Source: Dromaius novaehollandiae
Lineage: Eukaryota > Chordata > Aves > Casuariiformes > Dromaiidae
DNA: 64,000 bases
Reading direction: 5' to 3'
NCBI RefSeq assembly: GCF_036370855.1
Contig: NC_088102.1
Location: forward strand, 25,525,001-25,589,000
The notes under the pieces are model-generated. The model saw nothing but the letters and a program-made list of their open reading frames with translations, had not been told where the DNA came from and made no database searches. Position numbers and translations under genes: made by a program. This document shows, piece by piece, positions 14,401 to 22,600 of the stretch. Positions within the stretch are counted from its first letter, which is position 1, and every line of letters begins with the position of its first letter.

Positions 14401-14704
14401 GGCACGAATAAAGACTAATAGGTAAGAACATTATTAAAGAATACTCTCATCCAGCACTCTGAATTGTCAGGCAACTGAGTATCATCTTTTCTCCTGCAGA
14501 TTTGTTCCTGACAAGGAGTTTTCTAACTCGGATCGTAACACCAGAGGGAGGGGCAGAGATGGACCAGTTCAGTTTGAGGAGGATCCATTTGGTCTGGACA
14601 AGTTTCTGGAAGAAGCTAAACAACATGGTGGTTCCAAACGGCCATCTGATAGCAGCCGCCCTAAAGAACACGAGCATGAGGGCAAAAAGAGGAGGAAGGA
14701 GTAA
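2264..14704 (+). CDS. SNW1: SNW1 (SKIP), 3' twelve coding exons (5'-partial)
   Basis: SNW domain-containing protein 1 is a nuclear Prp19-complex-associated spliceosome component and a transcription co-regulator (nuclear receptors, Notch/CSL, SKI/SMAD). Twelve exons join in frame: 2264-2425, 7029-7124, 7217-7323, 8147-8251, 8344-8413, 9092-9157, 10466-10582, 10925-11066, 12041-12137, 13099-13216, 14258-14421 and 14500-14704, together 482 codons plus TAA. All introns are GT-AG. The product is nearly identical to human SNW1 from Asp57 onward. It includes the name-giving SNWKN motif, the proline/serine stretch with the human S224 and S232 positions, a long charged E/K/R helix, and the C-terminal KKRRKE nuclear-localisation-like tail. 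If the missing N-terminus is 56 residues as in human, the protein is 538 aa against 536; two extra residues lie in the Arg/Gly linker of the last exon. No frameshift or stop is seen. The start codon lies left of the window. Confidence 0.97.
2944..3114. repeat. Foldback element with perfect 21-bp inverted ends
   Basis: The left arm 2944-2964 and right arm 3094-3114 are exact reverse complements (21 of 21), and after one mismatch three more bases pair. The 129-bp middle is AT-rich. No matching target-site duplication is clear: the flanks are TTTGA and an A run. The shape fits a MITE-like relic or a hairpin-forming insertion. No family is recognised. Confidence 0.8.
6765..6880 (+). mobile_element. 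MIR-like SINE relic
   Basis: Shows the MIR core order: TAATCCCAGCTCTGGCAGC, then ACTTAATGC, then CCATTTGTAAAATGGGG. Strongly decayed; lies in an SNW1 intron. Confidence 0.6.
7029..7124 (+). CDS. SNW1: SNW1 exon, residues about 111-142
   Basis: Phase-0 exon of 32 codons reading VIYSKYTDLV to EEAIRE, preceded by TTTCAG and followed by GTATTG. It joins directly to the exon at 7217 across a 92-bp intron. Confidence 0.97.
7217..7323 (+). CDS. SNW1: SNW1 exon, ITEKTRAALE to the split Arg codon
   Basis: This 107-bp exon ends two bases into an Arg codon that is completed at 8147. It contains the conserved VAAAMPVRAADKLAPAQYI stretch. Confidence 0.97.
8147..8251 (+). CDS. SNW1: SNW1 exon, YTPSQQGVAF region
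   Basis: This 105-bp exon starts with the last base of the split Arg codon and ends two bases into a Lys codon. It contains the conserved YTPSQQGVAFNSGAKQRVI stretch. The acceptor is ATTCAG. Only a 92-bp intron separates it from the next exon. Confidence 0.97.
8344..8413 (+). CDS. SNW1: SNW1 exon, proline/serine-rich PPSPPAPVMHSPSRK
   Basis: This 70-bp exon encodes the proline-rich segment in which human Ser224 and Ser232 are known phosphosites. Both serines, each followed by proline, are conserved here. It ends in phase 0 before GTATGA. Confidence 0.97.
9092..9157 (+). CDS. SNW1: SNW1 exon with the SNWKN motif
   Basis: This 22-codon phase-0 exon carries the family signature: PPCISNWKNAK places Ser-Asn-Trp-Lys-Asn at about residues 252-256. 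It is identical to human at every residue I can compare. Confidence 0.97.
10466..10582 (+). CDS. SNW1: SNW1 exon, GYTIPLDKRL to IADRK
   Basis: This 39-codon phase-0 exon covers the second half of the SNW core (DKRLAADGRGLQ and NENFAKLAEALY). The acceptor is TTCCAG. The donor is GTCAGG, slightly weaker than its neighbours. Confidence 0.97.
10925..11066 (+). CDS. SNW1: SNW1 exon, charged helical segment
   Basis: This 142-bp exon is rich in Glu, Lys and Arg (VERKMAQKEKEKHEEKLREM and onward), a long charged helix typical of spliceosome scaffold proteins. It ends one base into a Glu codon. Confidence 0.97.
11067..12040 (+). other. SNW1: SNW1 intron carrying a CR1 fragment
   Basis: This intron of 974 bp is largely occupied by a 5'-truncated CR1 tail (about 11435-11625) in the sense direction. 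The rest is unique AT-rich sequence. Confidence 0.85.
11435..11625 (+). mobile_element. CR1 LINE 3' fragment
   Basis: 5'-truncated CR1 tail in SNW1 sense orientation. It is recognised by the GGTTGCCCAGAGAG block, the GAGGTGGGACTAGAGACCTCC block, CCCTTCCAACC, and the terminal GATTCTGTGAT repeat typical of CR1. Confidence 0.9.
12041..12137 (+). CDS. SNW1: SNW1 exon, RDEIRHDRRKERQHDR region
   Basis: This 97-bp exon begins with the last two bases of the split Glu codon and encodes an Arg/Asp/Glu-rich stretch like the charged repeats of splicing factors. It ends two bases into an Arg codon. Confidence 0.96.
13099..13216 (+). CDS. SNW1: SNW1 exon, SKLQRNENRD to LFNQSK
   Basis: This 118-bp exon contains DISEVIALGVPNPR and EVQYDQRLFNQSK. 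Its Pro-Ser-Asn replaces the human Thr-Ser-Asn. It ends in phase 0 before GTAAAA. Confidence 0.96.
13871..13918. repeat. Nested palindrome in SNW1 intron
   Basis: 13871-13882 and 13885-13896 form a perfect 12-bp stem with a 2-base loop. 13900-13918 is in turn an inverted copy of 13871-13889 (18 of 19 bases). Three arms can therefore pair in two alternative ways. Confidence 0.8.
14258..14421 (+). CDS. SNW1: SNW1 exon, GMDSGFAGGE to IKTN
   Basis: This 164-bp exon contains the GGEDEIYNVYDQPW and DKDMYGDDLEARIK blocks. It ends two bases into an Arg codon. Confidence 0.97.
14500..14704 (+). CDS. SNW1: SNW1 terminal coding exon
   Basis: It begins by completing the Arg codon (RFVPDKEFSN) and ends KKRRKE-TAA at 14702-14704. 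The Arg/Gly linker after EFSNSD is two residues longer than I recall for human. The acidic GPVQFEEDPFGLDKFLEEA block is unchanged. Confidence 0.97.
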
Positions 14705-15220
14705 GTGCCGCCTCTTCTTGAGGAGCAAGGAAATGGACTACAAGCTTGGACTTCATGCAAAAGGCATTTTTACTATTGCAGCTGCACATAGGGGGATGGC
14801 AGTGTAAAGAAGCAGTTCACAATTCTGTGCTGTGTGGATATATGCATAGACACGCACAGAGTAATTCTTCTACATAGGACAGCTACCCATGGAAAGCAGA
14901 GCAATGGAGACCACTGAAACATTTCACAGGGGAATTACTCTTTAGCAAGTGCTCTGACTTTGCTAATTCCCTGTAGCCCAGCATCTCAGGGTAAGAATGT
15001 AAGCCCTTCCTACAACTGTAGGTTTTGTAGATAGCTAAAGCTTTTACTGTGTATGTTAAACTCCCCTGCTGTACATAATTACTCTGTCTTATGCTGTAAT
15101 AGGGATGCTAGAGAGCTTATGATTTCAGTGTTTCTTTACTGTGACCATAGTTTATTTGAACCAGGAGGGGAAACAGCTGGATTCTGTTTTAAATCAAATA
15201 TTCATAGTTTCTCAGTGATC

Positions 15221-15226
15221 TTTATT
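15221..15226 (-). terminator. SLIRP: SLIRP poly(A) signal AATAAA (minus strand)
   Basis: Reads AATAAA on the minus strand, about 50 b beyond the SLIRP stop codon. It would give a very short 3'UTR (about 65-80 b), in keeping with the small SLIRP mRNA. It lies inside the SNW1 3'UTR. Confidence 0.65.
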
Positions 15227-15248
15227 TTAGTTTCTTTACATTTAGTGA

Positions 15249-15254
15249 AATAAA
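15249..15254 (+). terminator. SNW1: SNW1 poly(A) signal AATAAA
   Basis: First canonical AATAAA after the SNW1 stop, followed by a T-rich downstream stretch. Two later AATAAA hexamers (15785-15790 and 16340-16345) could give longer isoforms running antisense through SLIRP exon 4. Confidence 0.7.
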
Positions 15255-15273
15255 GCCTCCTTCCACTGCTTGC

Positions 15274-15333
15274 TCAGTTTGACTCTTTCTTTGGCTGAAT
15301 GAGTCTTCTACCTCGTTGCTGTCTGAGGGAGAG
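15274..15333 (-). CDS. SLIRP: SLIRP exon 4 (C-terminal tail and stop)
   Basis: Chosen because a strong pyrimidine-rich acceptor (CTCTTTCAG) precedes an in-phase frame of 19 codons and TGA. The total length then matches the family. The tail reads LSLRQQRGRR to PKKESN: basic, and not alignable residue by residue with the human tail, so this exon is less certain than the others. Confidence 0.75.
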   Translation of the reverse strand, partial: LSLRQQRGRRLIQPKKESN

Positions 15334-18300
15334 CTGAAAGAGAGGGAAGTTAATCAGGTTAGTTAGGCAGTAAAGTTTGATATTTTTGATTTCTATCTTC
15401 CAGAACAGTCTTATGGAAGGCAGATGAGTCTATAAACTGTTCAGTTTCATAAGCCATAACCACAAATGCTAAGATGTGATAGGAAGGTTGGATATGATTT
15501 GCCTAGCAATGGCTAGTTGTGTCAGCAAGATGCATCTTAAAAGCTTCTTGGAATTTGAAGTGGAGCTATTTAAGACTCGCCTAGAGCAAAATGGGAGAAG
15601 TGCTCACACATCTTGCTTCTAGAGCAACTCTCATTTATCAACAGATGAAGAAGGCTAACTACTGCTTGCCTTCTGCTTTTTATTTCACTATATAGAAGCC
15701 TCTTAGCTCTTGCATCTTTGTTGTTAAAGGATGCTTCTTGACCCCCAGGCAGATAAGTGAATGTAGCTATTTTACAACTGCAAGAATAAAAACCAGTGAA
15801 GTAACTTCCAGCAATCTTGAGAAAGTCATCTGCACTAATCTTACTACTTATTTTGCAAACTGCATATAGATAACATCCTATGTTACTTTCAGCTCAATTT
15901 ACTAGGTCTTAGCCTACTGCCTGGCTTCTCAGTTTTACAATTAAATTTTGCAGACAGCTGCTTAATTTCTGCTTCTAACTTACTGCACTGCAGTTGTAAC
16001 CCATAGGTCAACTCTTCTTAGGAAGATTTACTGAAGTAACTACAACCACTGAAAACTTCTGTAGTACTATGAACCGTGTCAAGGTTTATCACAATCAAGG
16101 TACTGCAGGCATCCCTGAAGTCTCTCACCAATTCATTTTAATGTTAACATCTTGTAGTGTTTGAAGTCTGGAACCTGCTTGTCAGAGGGAAACTATTTGC
16201 AAAGAAAAGTATTCAAAGAAAATAATTGCTTGTGTCCGTTGTAGCAAGATGCTTGTTGCTCAAGGTTCTTTCCAAATTACTCATGTCTGAAGCATGTAGC
16301 AAGTCTAATTCTTGTAAAGGCAAGGTGTGTAAGTCTATAAATAAAATTGCCATAGTAATTTGCCCCCCATTTAGTCACCATACTAGGGCAAGTTGTTAAT
16401 GGTTTTGACAGGAGACCTGCTAACTTATTAATAGCTTCGGGCAGTCAATGACCTCAAATATACCACTGTCCTTTTATCCTTCTTGTTATCTGTCTTAACA
16501 CTACTATATACCAAGTGTTTGGAAAGCAGTAGCTGTTTTGATTAAGAAACAACTTTGCTCTCCAATTCCTGCAATGAAGCTGAACAATAGTTTTGGCTCT
16601 AACAGACCAGCCAACATGCTGTCAACATGGCAAACTACTTCATATGTGTAGGCGACCAGAAATTTTTAAACTGATGCTGTATGCCATCCTTTGATACAAT
16701 ATACTAATGCACTGAGATTTCCAAATAGTGTCCTATTTTTTCTTTACTGGTATTTAAAATGTTATAGACAGCATCCTTCGAAGTAAAAAAGCTACACTAA
16801 AGCTGACTTTAAAAGCTCTCCTGAACACATGAAAGCAGACAGCTGCCTTCTCCTTGAGCTTTTAAGAAATGATAGCTCTGTCACCAACTATCTGTTTTCA
16901 CTACAGTTTAAAGGTTAAGTTTAAATTCCTTATCTTCCCTTTTTTTCTCCCAATGTACATAGAAGATGGTGGAGTCTACCTGCAGAAACCTGTCTGAGAA
17001 ATAGCACCTAGCTGCAAAGCAGTTCCTGAACAGTTTTGCCACATTCATGTTCTTTTAGCTTAGCATCGTAGGGGTTTTGTGCTCTGGATAGACTGCAGAG
17101 CCTAGCTAGTCAAGCTGGAAGTGGGGGATAAATGAAAGTGTTACTCATTTTAAAAGACTACACTAAAAGCACACTAAGTGGCAAAGTGATTAACCTCTCT
17201 TGAAACTAGTTGGGCAGAGTTACTATGTCCAAAAGAAGGCAGAATTATTAACAGAATTAACATGTCTGTTACCTTGGCACCCTCAAGTATGTGGGAGTCC
17301 TTCTGAAATACATTCTGAACATCTTCTGGAGTCGAGAACTTAATCCAGCAGTAGCGTTTGTGAAAGCCTGTGTCTCTGTCCTAATTACCAATTAAAAAAA
17401 ATAGTTCAATTGCTGTAGAATGGATTCACATAGGCTGTTATAATTTCATATAGATATTCAATACAAGGATTCAGGAATGATTAAAAAAACCCTGCTTTTT
17501 CAGAAGCCTATTTCACACTTTCCAAGATATTTATTCTTAAGACCTGAGCTGGCCTAGCAGAGGCTGTTTTGCACCCTTTTCTCTCAACTTGAGTCCAGCA
17601 ATCACACAAATTTAATACCTTAAGGTATATTTGAAGACTGGAGAAACACATGGCTGGCTGTTTCAAACTGCAGGCATTATCTACTATCAAGCCAGTCACA
17701 ACAGAACTGACATTTAAATGGCTGCCTGATTTGAAAATAAGCCTGCCCAAGTACTTGAAAAAGATTCAGCAAGATAAAGCAGCTGTTAAAAATACTAAGA
17801 AAGCAGGCTGCAAGTTCTAGTTGACAAGCACAAACTGCACTGAAAGAGGGAAAAAAAAGTTATTTTTAAAAATAATTTGCCAGTCAAAGAGACAGTTGTC
17901 AGTAAATGGGAGAACAATGCAGAAGAGCCAGGTCTACCAGAGTGTTTATTATTCCAAGCTGTACGGATGAGGCCACAACAGCTCTGCCACTGAATTCACT
18001 GAACTTCAGGCACGATTAGCAACATTTTCACATACTCCTGAAGCTTAAACTACAAGGTATTGTAGTCATGCTGCACTGTTTCAGTATCCCAGTGAGATCT
18101 TAATCAGTGTGTCTTAGGCCACAGGCAGATACTTGTAAAAGAAACAACTCTGTCAGTTAAGGATTAATGCTCCCAAAGTAGTCATTAAAACAAAACATAC
18201 GTGTGTGCAGCAGTTCAACTGATGATGAAGGCAGGTTTACAGTAAGTTGCCAACCTTCGCAATGAATAACACAGCGTTTCAGACACAAGAGTCAGACCAC

Positions 18301-19474
18301 AGCAGACAAGAACCTAATGAATATGTCCTTAACTTCAGTTTTCAAAATTAACCAAATTGTCTCAACCTGTTTTTCTACATTTCCAAACTAGTCTTGAACT
18401 GATACTGAATCCAATTTAACTTAAGTTCACTACATGTTGAGCCTAATTTAACTGAAGATTACTTAATGTGGAGAAATACAGGCAGGCAGGAGAACCGCTG
18501 CTCCATCGGCAGTTACCTGTAATCCGTAACAGAGTAGAAGAGGAACACTTTTTTTTTTTTTTTTTTGACTGTTTGTCTCTAAGAAACTGCACTGGAAACT
18601 AGCAGCCTTAATCAACGTGCTCATAATGCGGATAACCTAAACAGCTAAGAGGCAGCAGGTAACAGCCCAGGAGCATCCTAAAGTGGATATGGTTTCTGTG
18701 TGAGGCCTTTCACTCTGGATGGAATGTGAACCCACATCAATATATAAAGGTTTCATCTTTTGTCACTTTTAGGTTAATAATTCAGAAGTGGCAGTGACAA
18801 GGGAATCCGAGAGAATTTGCTTTTTAGGAGCTTTCCAAAACCAGTGGGATCATTAAATGTAAAACAGGACTACAGCTCTCAGGCTCCCAAGAAGCACCTG
18901 GTGAGAAAGGGAGTTAAAAAGCTGAGAGCACAGCAATTTTGACTTGACTACAAGCAGAGATTTCCAAGAAGCGATGACTACAGAAATACGGAAAATGCTG
19001 TGTGGCACACTCTTAAATGCTGATCTCGCCGCTCCTGCTGGGAAACCTGACAGCACCAGTTAGCGGCTCCTTCCTATACTGCGGATAAAAGGCTAACGGT
19101 GGTCTGGAGAAAGAGAATCGGGTACTCACGAACGGCAGCTGGCACCTCTGTACAGGCCCGAACTGAGAGAAATACTCCTTCAGCTCCTCTGCGGAGGGCA
19201 AAGGCACACCTGGTTACACGGCACGGCAGCCCCCCGACCCGCGACCGCCGGCAAGCGCCGCGGCCGGGCCCAGGCCCCCCGCGGGACCCAGCCGCCGCAC
19301 GCGGCGGGCGGCTCCTCCCAGCCGCGGACCCGCAGCAGCCCCGCGCACCGGGCGGAAAGGGCGGGGGGAGCCAGACTCACTGCTCGACACCGTCCAGGGG
19401 ACCTCGGCCACGAAGATGTCAAAGAGCTTCCTAGAGCGCCGGCCTGCCACCCGCACCGCGCTGGCCGCCGCCAT
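15274..19474 (-). CDS. SLIRP: SLIRP, mitochondrial RRM protein, complete (4 exons)
   Basis: SRA stem-loop interacting RNA-binding protein is a small single-RRM protein that, in known species, pairs with LRPPRC in mitochondria to stabilise mt-mRNA; it was first found as a nuclear-receptor co-repressor. Exons on the minus strand: 19474-19381, 19188-19130, 17380-17273, 15333-15274. They give 106 residues plus TGA (human 109). Residues 1-18 are Ala/Arg-rich without acids, a mitochondrial presequence pattern. RNP2-like IFVAEV lies at about 20-25 and degenerate RNP1-like KRYCWIKF at 59-66. The conserved core includes ELKEYFSQFG and DTGFHK. The C-terminal tail is basic, unlike the acidic human one. 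Introns are GT-AG. The gene is divergent with ALKBH1 and convergent with SNW1. Confidence 0.92.
15334..17272 (-). other. SLIRP: SLIRP intron 3
   Basis: 1.94 kb without a recognisable repeat or alternative last exon that would stay in frame. Two plus-strand AATAAA hexamers (15785 and 16340) are possible distal SNW1 signals. Confidence 0.7.
17273..17380 (-). CDS. SLIRP: SLIRP exon 3
   Basis: This 36-codon phase-0 exon begins DRDTGFHKRY and ends ILEGAK. It matches human DKETGFHRGLGWVQF through IDGVK. It carries the RNP1-like strand, with the usual Gly replaced by Arg. The acceptor is ATTAG and the donor GTAACA. Confidence 0.93.
17381..19129 (-). other. SLIRP: SLIRP intron 2
   Basis: 1.75 kb of unique sequence. 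It includes an 18-20-base T run near 18549-18566. I see no repeat family or exon here. Confidence 0.8.
19130..19188 (-). CDS. SLIRP: SLIRP exon 2
   Basis: This 59-bp exon completes a Lys codon and reads ELKEYFSQFGPVQRCQLPF, aligning with human QLKEHFAQFGHVRRCILPF. The acceptor is CCGCAG and the donor GTGAGT, ending in phase 0. Confidence 0.93.
19381..19474 (-). CDS. SLIRP: SLIRP exon 1
   Basis: Starts at the ATG read on the minus strand at 19474-19472 and runs through 31 codons plus one base to a GTGAGT donor. It encodes MAAASAVRVAGRRSRK, then the first RRM strand and EVPWTVSS, matching human IPWTAASS. The ATG sits in an AAGATGGCGGC (YY1-like) context. Confidence 0.93.
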
Positions 19475-19552
19475 CTTGGGAGCTCAGGCGGGAGCGCCCC
19501 GCGGCCCCGCCCCGCCGCGGCCCCCGCGCCGCGCCCGCGGGCCGCCGCCGGC

Positions 19553-19699
19553 ATGGCCAAAATGGCGGCGGGGGCGGCCGCGGCGGCGCTCACACGGGAG
19601 GGCGGGGAGGACGCCTTCCGCCGGCTTTTTCGGTTCTACCGGCAGCGGGACGCGTCGGACTTGCGGGGCGTGGTGGACTTCTCCGCTCCGGGGGGGCAG
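19553..19699 (+). CDS. ALKBH1: ALKBH1 exon 1
   Basis: 49 codons: an Ala-rich start, then [13 protein letters not shown], which matches human EDAFRKLFRFYRQ, and GVVDFSA. The donor is GTAACG. The frame stays open into the GC-rich intron, which is not taken as coding. Confidence 0.96.
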
Positions 19700-22600
19700 G
19701 TAACGCCGCGCTCCCCCTCCCCCGGCTCCCCGCGCGGTTGGGGGCGGCTGCGGCGGGGCGCGGGAGCCGCGGGGCCGGGCGGCGCGGCGCGGCGCGGCCC
19801 GGCCTGGCTCGGCTTGCTGTCCCCTGCCGTCGCCTGGCGGTGGGGCCGCAGCCCCGGCCCCGCCGTGCCCGCTTTTCAGGCGCCGAAGCGTGGGGCAGCC
19901 GCGAGCTCCTCATGGGCGCGCTCCGGGAGCGGCGCGGGGGCGCGCTGGCCTCTGAGTAGTTCTGCTGTGTGTCAGCGCCCTGCTTATTAACGTGCCGCAG
20001 CGTCTTCTCTTCACCTGTTTATTTTCTTCATATTTGACATCGAACCTCGAATTCTATTCAGTTACTTGCTCTAAGACACTGGTCTCTACCACCGATCCTC
20101 TTACGGGTCCTTACGATATAAAAACATGAGTCGCATGAAGAGACGCGAGCAGTTCATGAAGAGTGCAATGCTGAAGGTCCAGTGTGCTTCTGCCCACACA
20201 AACTAAAAACAAGTGCACCCCAAAGTGCCACTGTTACCCCAAAAGCCTCCAGGACCGGTGTACCATAATACACCTGGCTAAACACTGACTGTTCAGGAAC
20301 TGATTGATTTGTGCCCCTCGGACGTCTTCGTCTCTGGTGCCTTTTGCCTTTAATGCAGTTGGTTCTCTGTATGTTTTACATCTTCACAAGAAATGCCAAG
20401 GATGGTGCCAAAGCAGCTCTCGGGTTAAATTTGACTATGCAAGTGTTTGGTACCTGTGAGTGGAGAATCCTTTCCAGAGGAGGGATGACTGTGAGGGATG
20501 AAGTTGTGTTAGGTCTATATCTGATGTTGCCACCATAAAAAAAAAAAAAAATCTTATTCTCAGATTTACTTTTTTTGCTTATGTTGATGAACAGCTGTAA
20601 AATTTAGTTAACTTTCTTTGCTACAATAAGAGATCTCCAAGGCTTCTGAACCGTGCATTACTTAAAGTAAGCAAAGGAACGTGTGCACTGAAAATAACAA
20701 TTTCACTCCTGGAGCTGTCACCCCTGCTATTTCCTGGGCCCTACCAATACTTTTTGGTTTGGTCCTAGAAAACCTTGTTGAGCCAGTTAGAGTTGGGATA
20801 GACTTGTGTCAGCTTAAAAATGTGTGGCTAGAGTTCTTGCCCTCTTCCCTTCAGTAAAGTTTCTTCTGCTTTCTCTTCCTTCCATTTAATAAACATTTGG
20901 CTTAGCCATGAGGACAAAACTCCAACCATTGTAGTGGATTAGGGCCATGTAATGAGGAGCACATCTGAAAGTTTACCCAGTCCTGAGTGACTGAGAGGTG
21001 ATCCTTTAAACTCATCTTCTATTTTGTCACATCACAAAAAGATAATGAATATCTTCTGAAGTTTTATCAAGCAGGGATTTTCTCTGTATGAGTCTATACA
21101 AATAAAGGGAGTAGAGAACATAGTTAAATGAAATCTTAGCTAATTTTTCATATTTCAAATGCTTAACATTTTTTTCACCATTTTATTAAACATACTTATT
21201 TTTCTATCATTTCATAGTAGAATTAATAGTTAACTGGACAGAAAACCTGACCTGTATGAAACTGTTCAATGCTTTAGCATTAAACAAGGGAGTTGTTAAC
21301 ATTTCAGCCTTTCCTGAGCTTGCAGCAATGCTTTATCAAATAACATGAATTCAAATGCTACAGCCCTTCTGGGAAGTTCTAAGTACTTGTCCCTGTCTTT
21401 CTTTTGTACTTGTTGCCTTCTAAGATAAGTTGATAGCCTAAGAGTAAAAGCATCTTTTATTCCCCTTTCTAGGGTTAAAACATGTGACTTTTCCCTTTAA
21501 GTAGAGCTGCAGGCCAGCCAGATTGGCCCATTACTACTCTTCCTTTTCTCTCAGAAAATGGATTCAAGTGATTGAGCTCTTCAGCAAAGAAACAGCTCTA
21601 GGTTTCCTGAAGCCCTGGCAGCAGGCAGTGTGTAAGCAGTTTGAGAAGACAGAGGGGTGGCAAAGTCTCAGTGAAAGGAAGACCCCTCCTGGGGATGTTC
21701 TGCAGACAAGTCTCTGACCTAATAGCTATTCAAGGCTGGCAGTCACAGAGCCACTTTTGGCAAAGAGAGTTGAAAAACTGATAGAACTAGGCACATGCCA
21801 GAAACTGCTGCCCAGCGCTGGTTTAGAGTCTTCTCACAAATTTCATGTATGTAATTTTAACCAGTTGCTCAGAGGATTTTAACTAGAGCTGTACCAGCCT
21901 GCAGAGAGACTAATGTTTATATCTCATTCACCACTGCAGAGTCCGAGTGCTTGCACTTAGGCCTTAATTTCATAGACACTTTAAATAGTCATAAACCAAG
22001 TCTTGCCTGCCTGTGCCTGCTTATTCCCACCATCCCTTTGCTGCTCCTCCCTTGTGCCAGCCTGTATATTTGCACAGCCACATGGGGAGATGAACTGGGG
22101 AACTAAGCCAGATCAAAACCAACCTGCCTCTCTCCTGTTCTCCCTAAGAAAGTTCCCAGTTGTAAGGGAAGAAGGTGGCAGAAGCACAGTGGACAAGTTC
22201 GCTTCTTTCAGCAATAGTGTTGGCTTCTTCCGTCTTAAATTATGTGCTGTTGTGACCCAAGAGAGTTGAGAAATAACCTAAATGTCTCCTGCTAACCTTA
22301 GAGCTGCTGACTCAGGTGTTGGGAACAGAAGTGGCAATGTGGTAGAACTTCAGAATTTGTAGGGTTTCTACATTACTTCTCATCAGATAACTTTGGTGAG
22401 CTGCTTCATCACTGTACCTCAGTTTCTCCTTCTGTAAATTACAGAACAGAATAGTCATCTACCCTGTGGGATCATGAGGAATAGCTAGTATTTGGAACAT
22501 GCTTCAAAGGTATGAAGTGCTATGAGTGCTAAATATTACAGTCCCTCTAATGGAGATCAATAATTACCAGAATGTTTTGTAACGATGAGGCTGTACTGTG

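Larger units (their letters stand above)
14705..15275 (+). other. SNW1: SNW1 3' untranslated region
   Basis: Untranslated tail of about 550-570 b between the TAA at 14704 and the expected cleavage site 10-30 b after the AATAAA at 15249. No other gene on the plus strand intrudes; the minus strand carries the SLIRP 3' end. Confidence 0.75.
19195..19960. promoter_or_regulatory. CpG island and divergent SLIRP/ALKBH1 promoter
   Basis: A GC-rich, CpG-dense block between AT-rich flanks spans SLIRP exons 1-2 and ALKBH1 exon 1. Only 78 bp (19475-19552) separate the two start codons, so both transcripts must start within or just around it. It contains several GC boxes (CCCCGCCCC type) and no TATA box. 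YY1-like AANATGGCGGC motifs lie over the SLIRP start (19467-19479, minus strand) and the second ALKBH1 ATG (19559-19569). Confidence 0.9.

Noticed and set aside
16921-16992. Alternative last exon for SLIRP (acceptor-like CTGCAG on the minus strand)
   Set aside because: The polypyrimidine tract is poor and the reading does not resemble a SLIRP tail; the exon at 15274-15333 fits better.
19180-19593. Minus-strand open frame of 137 codons across the SLIRP/ALKBH1 CpG island
   Set aside because: It is a GC-rich shadow frame; the true SLIRP frame with splice sites and family motifs uses another frame in the same stretch.
19700-19990. Open frame continuing from ALKBH1 exon 1 into intron 1
   Set aside because: A clear donor at 19700 and the in-frame join to exon 2 show it is intron.
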